Source: VBDM01 sp963699535
GTDB taxonomy: Bacteria; Pseudomonadota; Gammaproteobacteria; Burkholderiales; SG8-39
Length of the DNA stretch: 64,000 bases
Assembly: GCA_963699535.1 (NCBI GenBank)
Contig: CAVOUJ010000016.1
Coordinates: forward strand, 62,001 to 126,000
Direction of reading: 5' to 3'
Position 1 is the stretch's first letter. Every line of letters begins with the position of its first letter. Shown one piece after another: positions 63,650 through 64,000 of the stretch. The position numbers were made by a program, and so were the translations under genes. The notes beneath the pieces were generated by a model, which saw only the letters and a program-made list of their open reading frames with translations, made no database searches and was not told the DNA's origin.

Positions 63650-64000
63650 ATGAAGAAAACGATGTTCGCAATGCTGGCGCTTGCCGCTTCCGGCGGCGTT
63701 TTTGGGCAGGCGGGGTTCCCAAGCCGGCCCGTGACCATGGTGGTCGGCTTCGCACCGGGCGGAGGCACCGACATCACCGCCCGCATCATCGTCAAGAAAC
63801 TCTCCGAGAACCTCGGGCAGAGCGTCGTCGTCGAGAACCGGCCCGGCGCCGGCGGCCAAATCTCCGCACAAGCAGTGGCCAAGGCAGCGCCCGACGGTTA
63901 CACGATCTATCTCGCCAACGTTGGGGTGCTCGCGGTAGCGCCGTACCTCGTTGCCAACTTGCCGTTCGATCCGCAGCGCGATTTCTCGCCGATCACGATG
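63650..64000 (+). CDS. Tripartite tricarboxylate transporter substrate-binding protein (Bug family), partial
   Basis: First 117 residues of a Bug/TctC-type periplasmic binding protein; the rest is outside the window. Signal peptide MKKTMFAMLALAASGGVFG, then the family start FPSRPVTMVVGFAPGGGTDI, ARIIVKKLSENLGQSVVVENRPGAG and PDGYTIYLA. The AGAGGGG site is directly before ATG 63650. Ligands in this family are mostly carboxylates, not predictable here. Confidence 0.95.
   Translation, partial: MKKTMFAMLALAASGGVFGQAGFPSRPVTMVVGFAPGGGTDITARIIVKKLSENLGQSVVVENRPGAGGQISAQAVAKAAPDGYTIYLANVGVLAVAPYLVANLPFDPQRDFSPITM

Overview
The window is GC-rich, densely coded bacterial DNA. Gene content points to a betaproteobacterium, probably near the Burkholderiales or Rhodocyclales: a Bug/TctC tricarboxylate-transporter binding protein, pirin, a PepN of E. 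coli length, an LpoB lipoprotein operon, many c-type cytochromes, and short interspersed palindromes of types I know from beta- and gammaproteobacterial genomes. No rRNA, tRNA or CRISPR array was found, and apart from the non-coding end of one insertion sequence no gene-free stretch reaches 300 bases.

Layout. 1-11.9 kb: housekeeping and signalling (C-terminal part of UvrA, two c-di-GMP enzymes, pirin, aminopeptidase N, two divergent FlK-like thioesterases). 11.9-17.7 kb: two secreted proteins that join a c-type heme site to a Vgb-like beta-propeller, flanking an nfeD-slipin operon. 17.8-24.3 kb: a metabolic patch (hydrolase, Ldh2-type dehydrogenase, 3-hydroxyacyl-CoA dehydrogenase, DUF2520 protein) in which most genes carry single-base frameshifts. 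It contains a remnant of an integron cassette array (minus-strand cassettes, one complete attC) interrupted at an attC core by an IS1111-type element. 24.4-33.5 kb: small secreted protein, HtpX, a hydrolase with a beta-helix-like tail, a two-subunit molybdenum hydroxylase, a His-rich protein and a TonB-dependent receptor.

33.6-48.0 kb: a surface-glycan island. It has eight glycosyltransferase-like genes (three of them tandem fucosyltransferase-like paralogues), a DegT aminotransferase, two SDR epimerases of which one closely resembles plant GDP-mannose 3,5-epimerase, a methyltransferase, two intact sulfotransferases plus a broken one, and an APS kinase that would supply PAPS. Together they suggest a sulfated glycan, perhaps containing L-galactose or another GDP-sugar-derived residue.

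48.0-50.7 kb: Rieske dioxygenase beta and alpha subunits and a glutathione S-transferase. 50.7-54.4 kb: four lipoprotein genes (LPP20, COG3014, LpoB, LPP20), probably envelope or peptidoglycan related. 54.5-62.0 kb: a SPOR-TPR-beta-barrel outer-membrane protein, a small secreted protein, a cytochrome with about nine hemes, a cytochrome with 21 hemes, a membrane cytochrome b-like protein and, divergently, a membrane-anchored FeS/flavin oxidoreductase. This reads as an uncharacterised electron route from cytoplasmic reductant across the envelope. 62.0-64 kb: NnrU, enoyl-CoA hydratase and the start of a Bug-type binding protein.

About twenty frameshifts fall in patches (15.6-24.3, 33.6-34.6, 48.9-50.1, 57.1-59.7 kb). 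Most are repaired by removing one base and leave protein similarity intact on both sides, so sequencing or assembly error is at least as likely as true gene decay. Genes affected are listed as pseudogenes with that caution.
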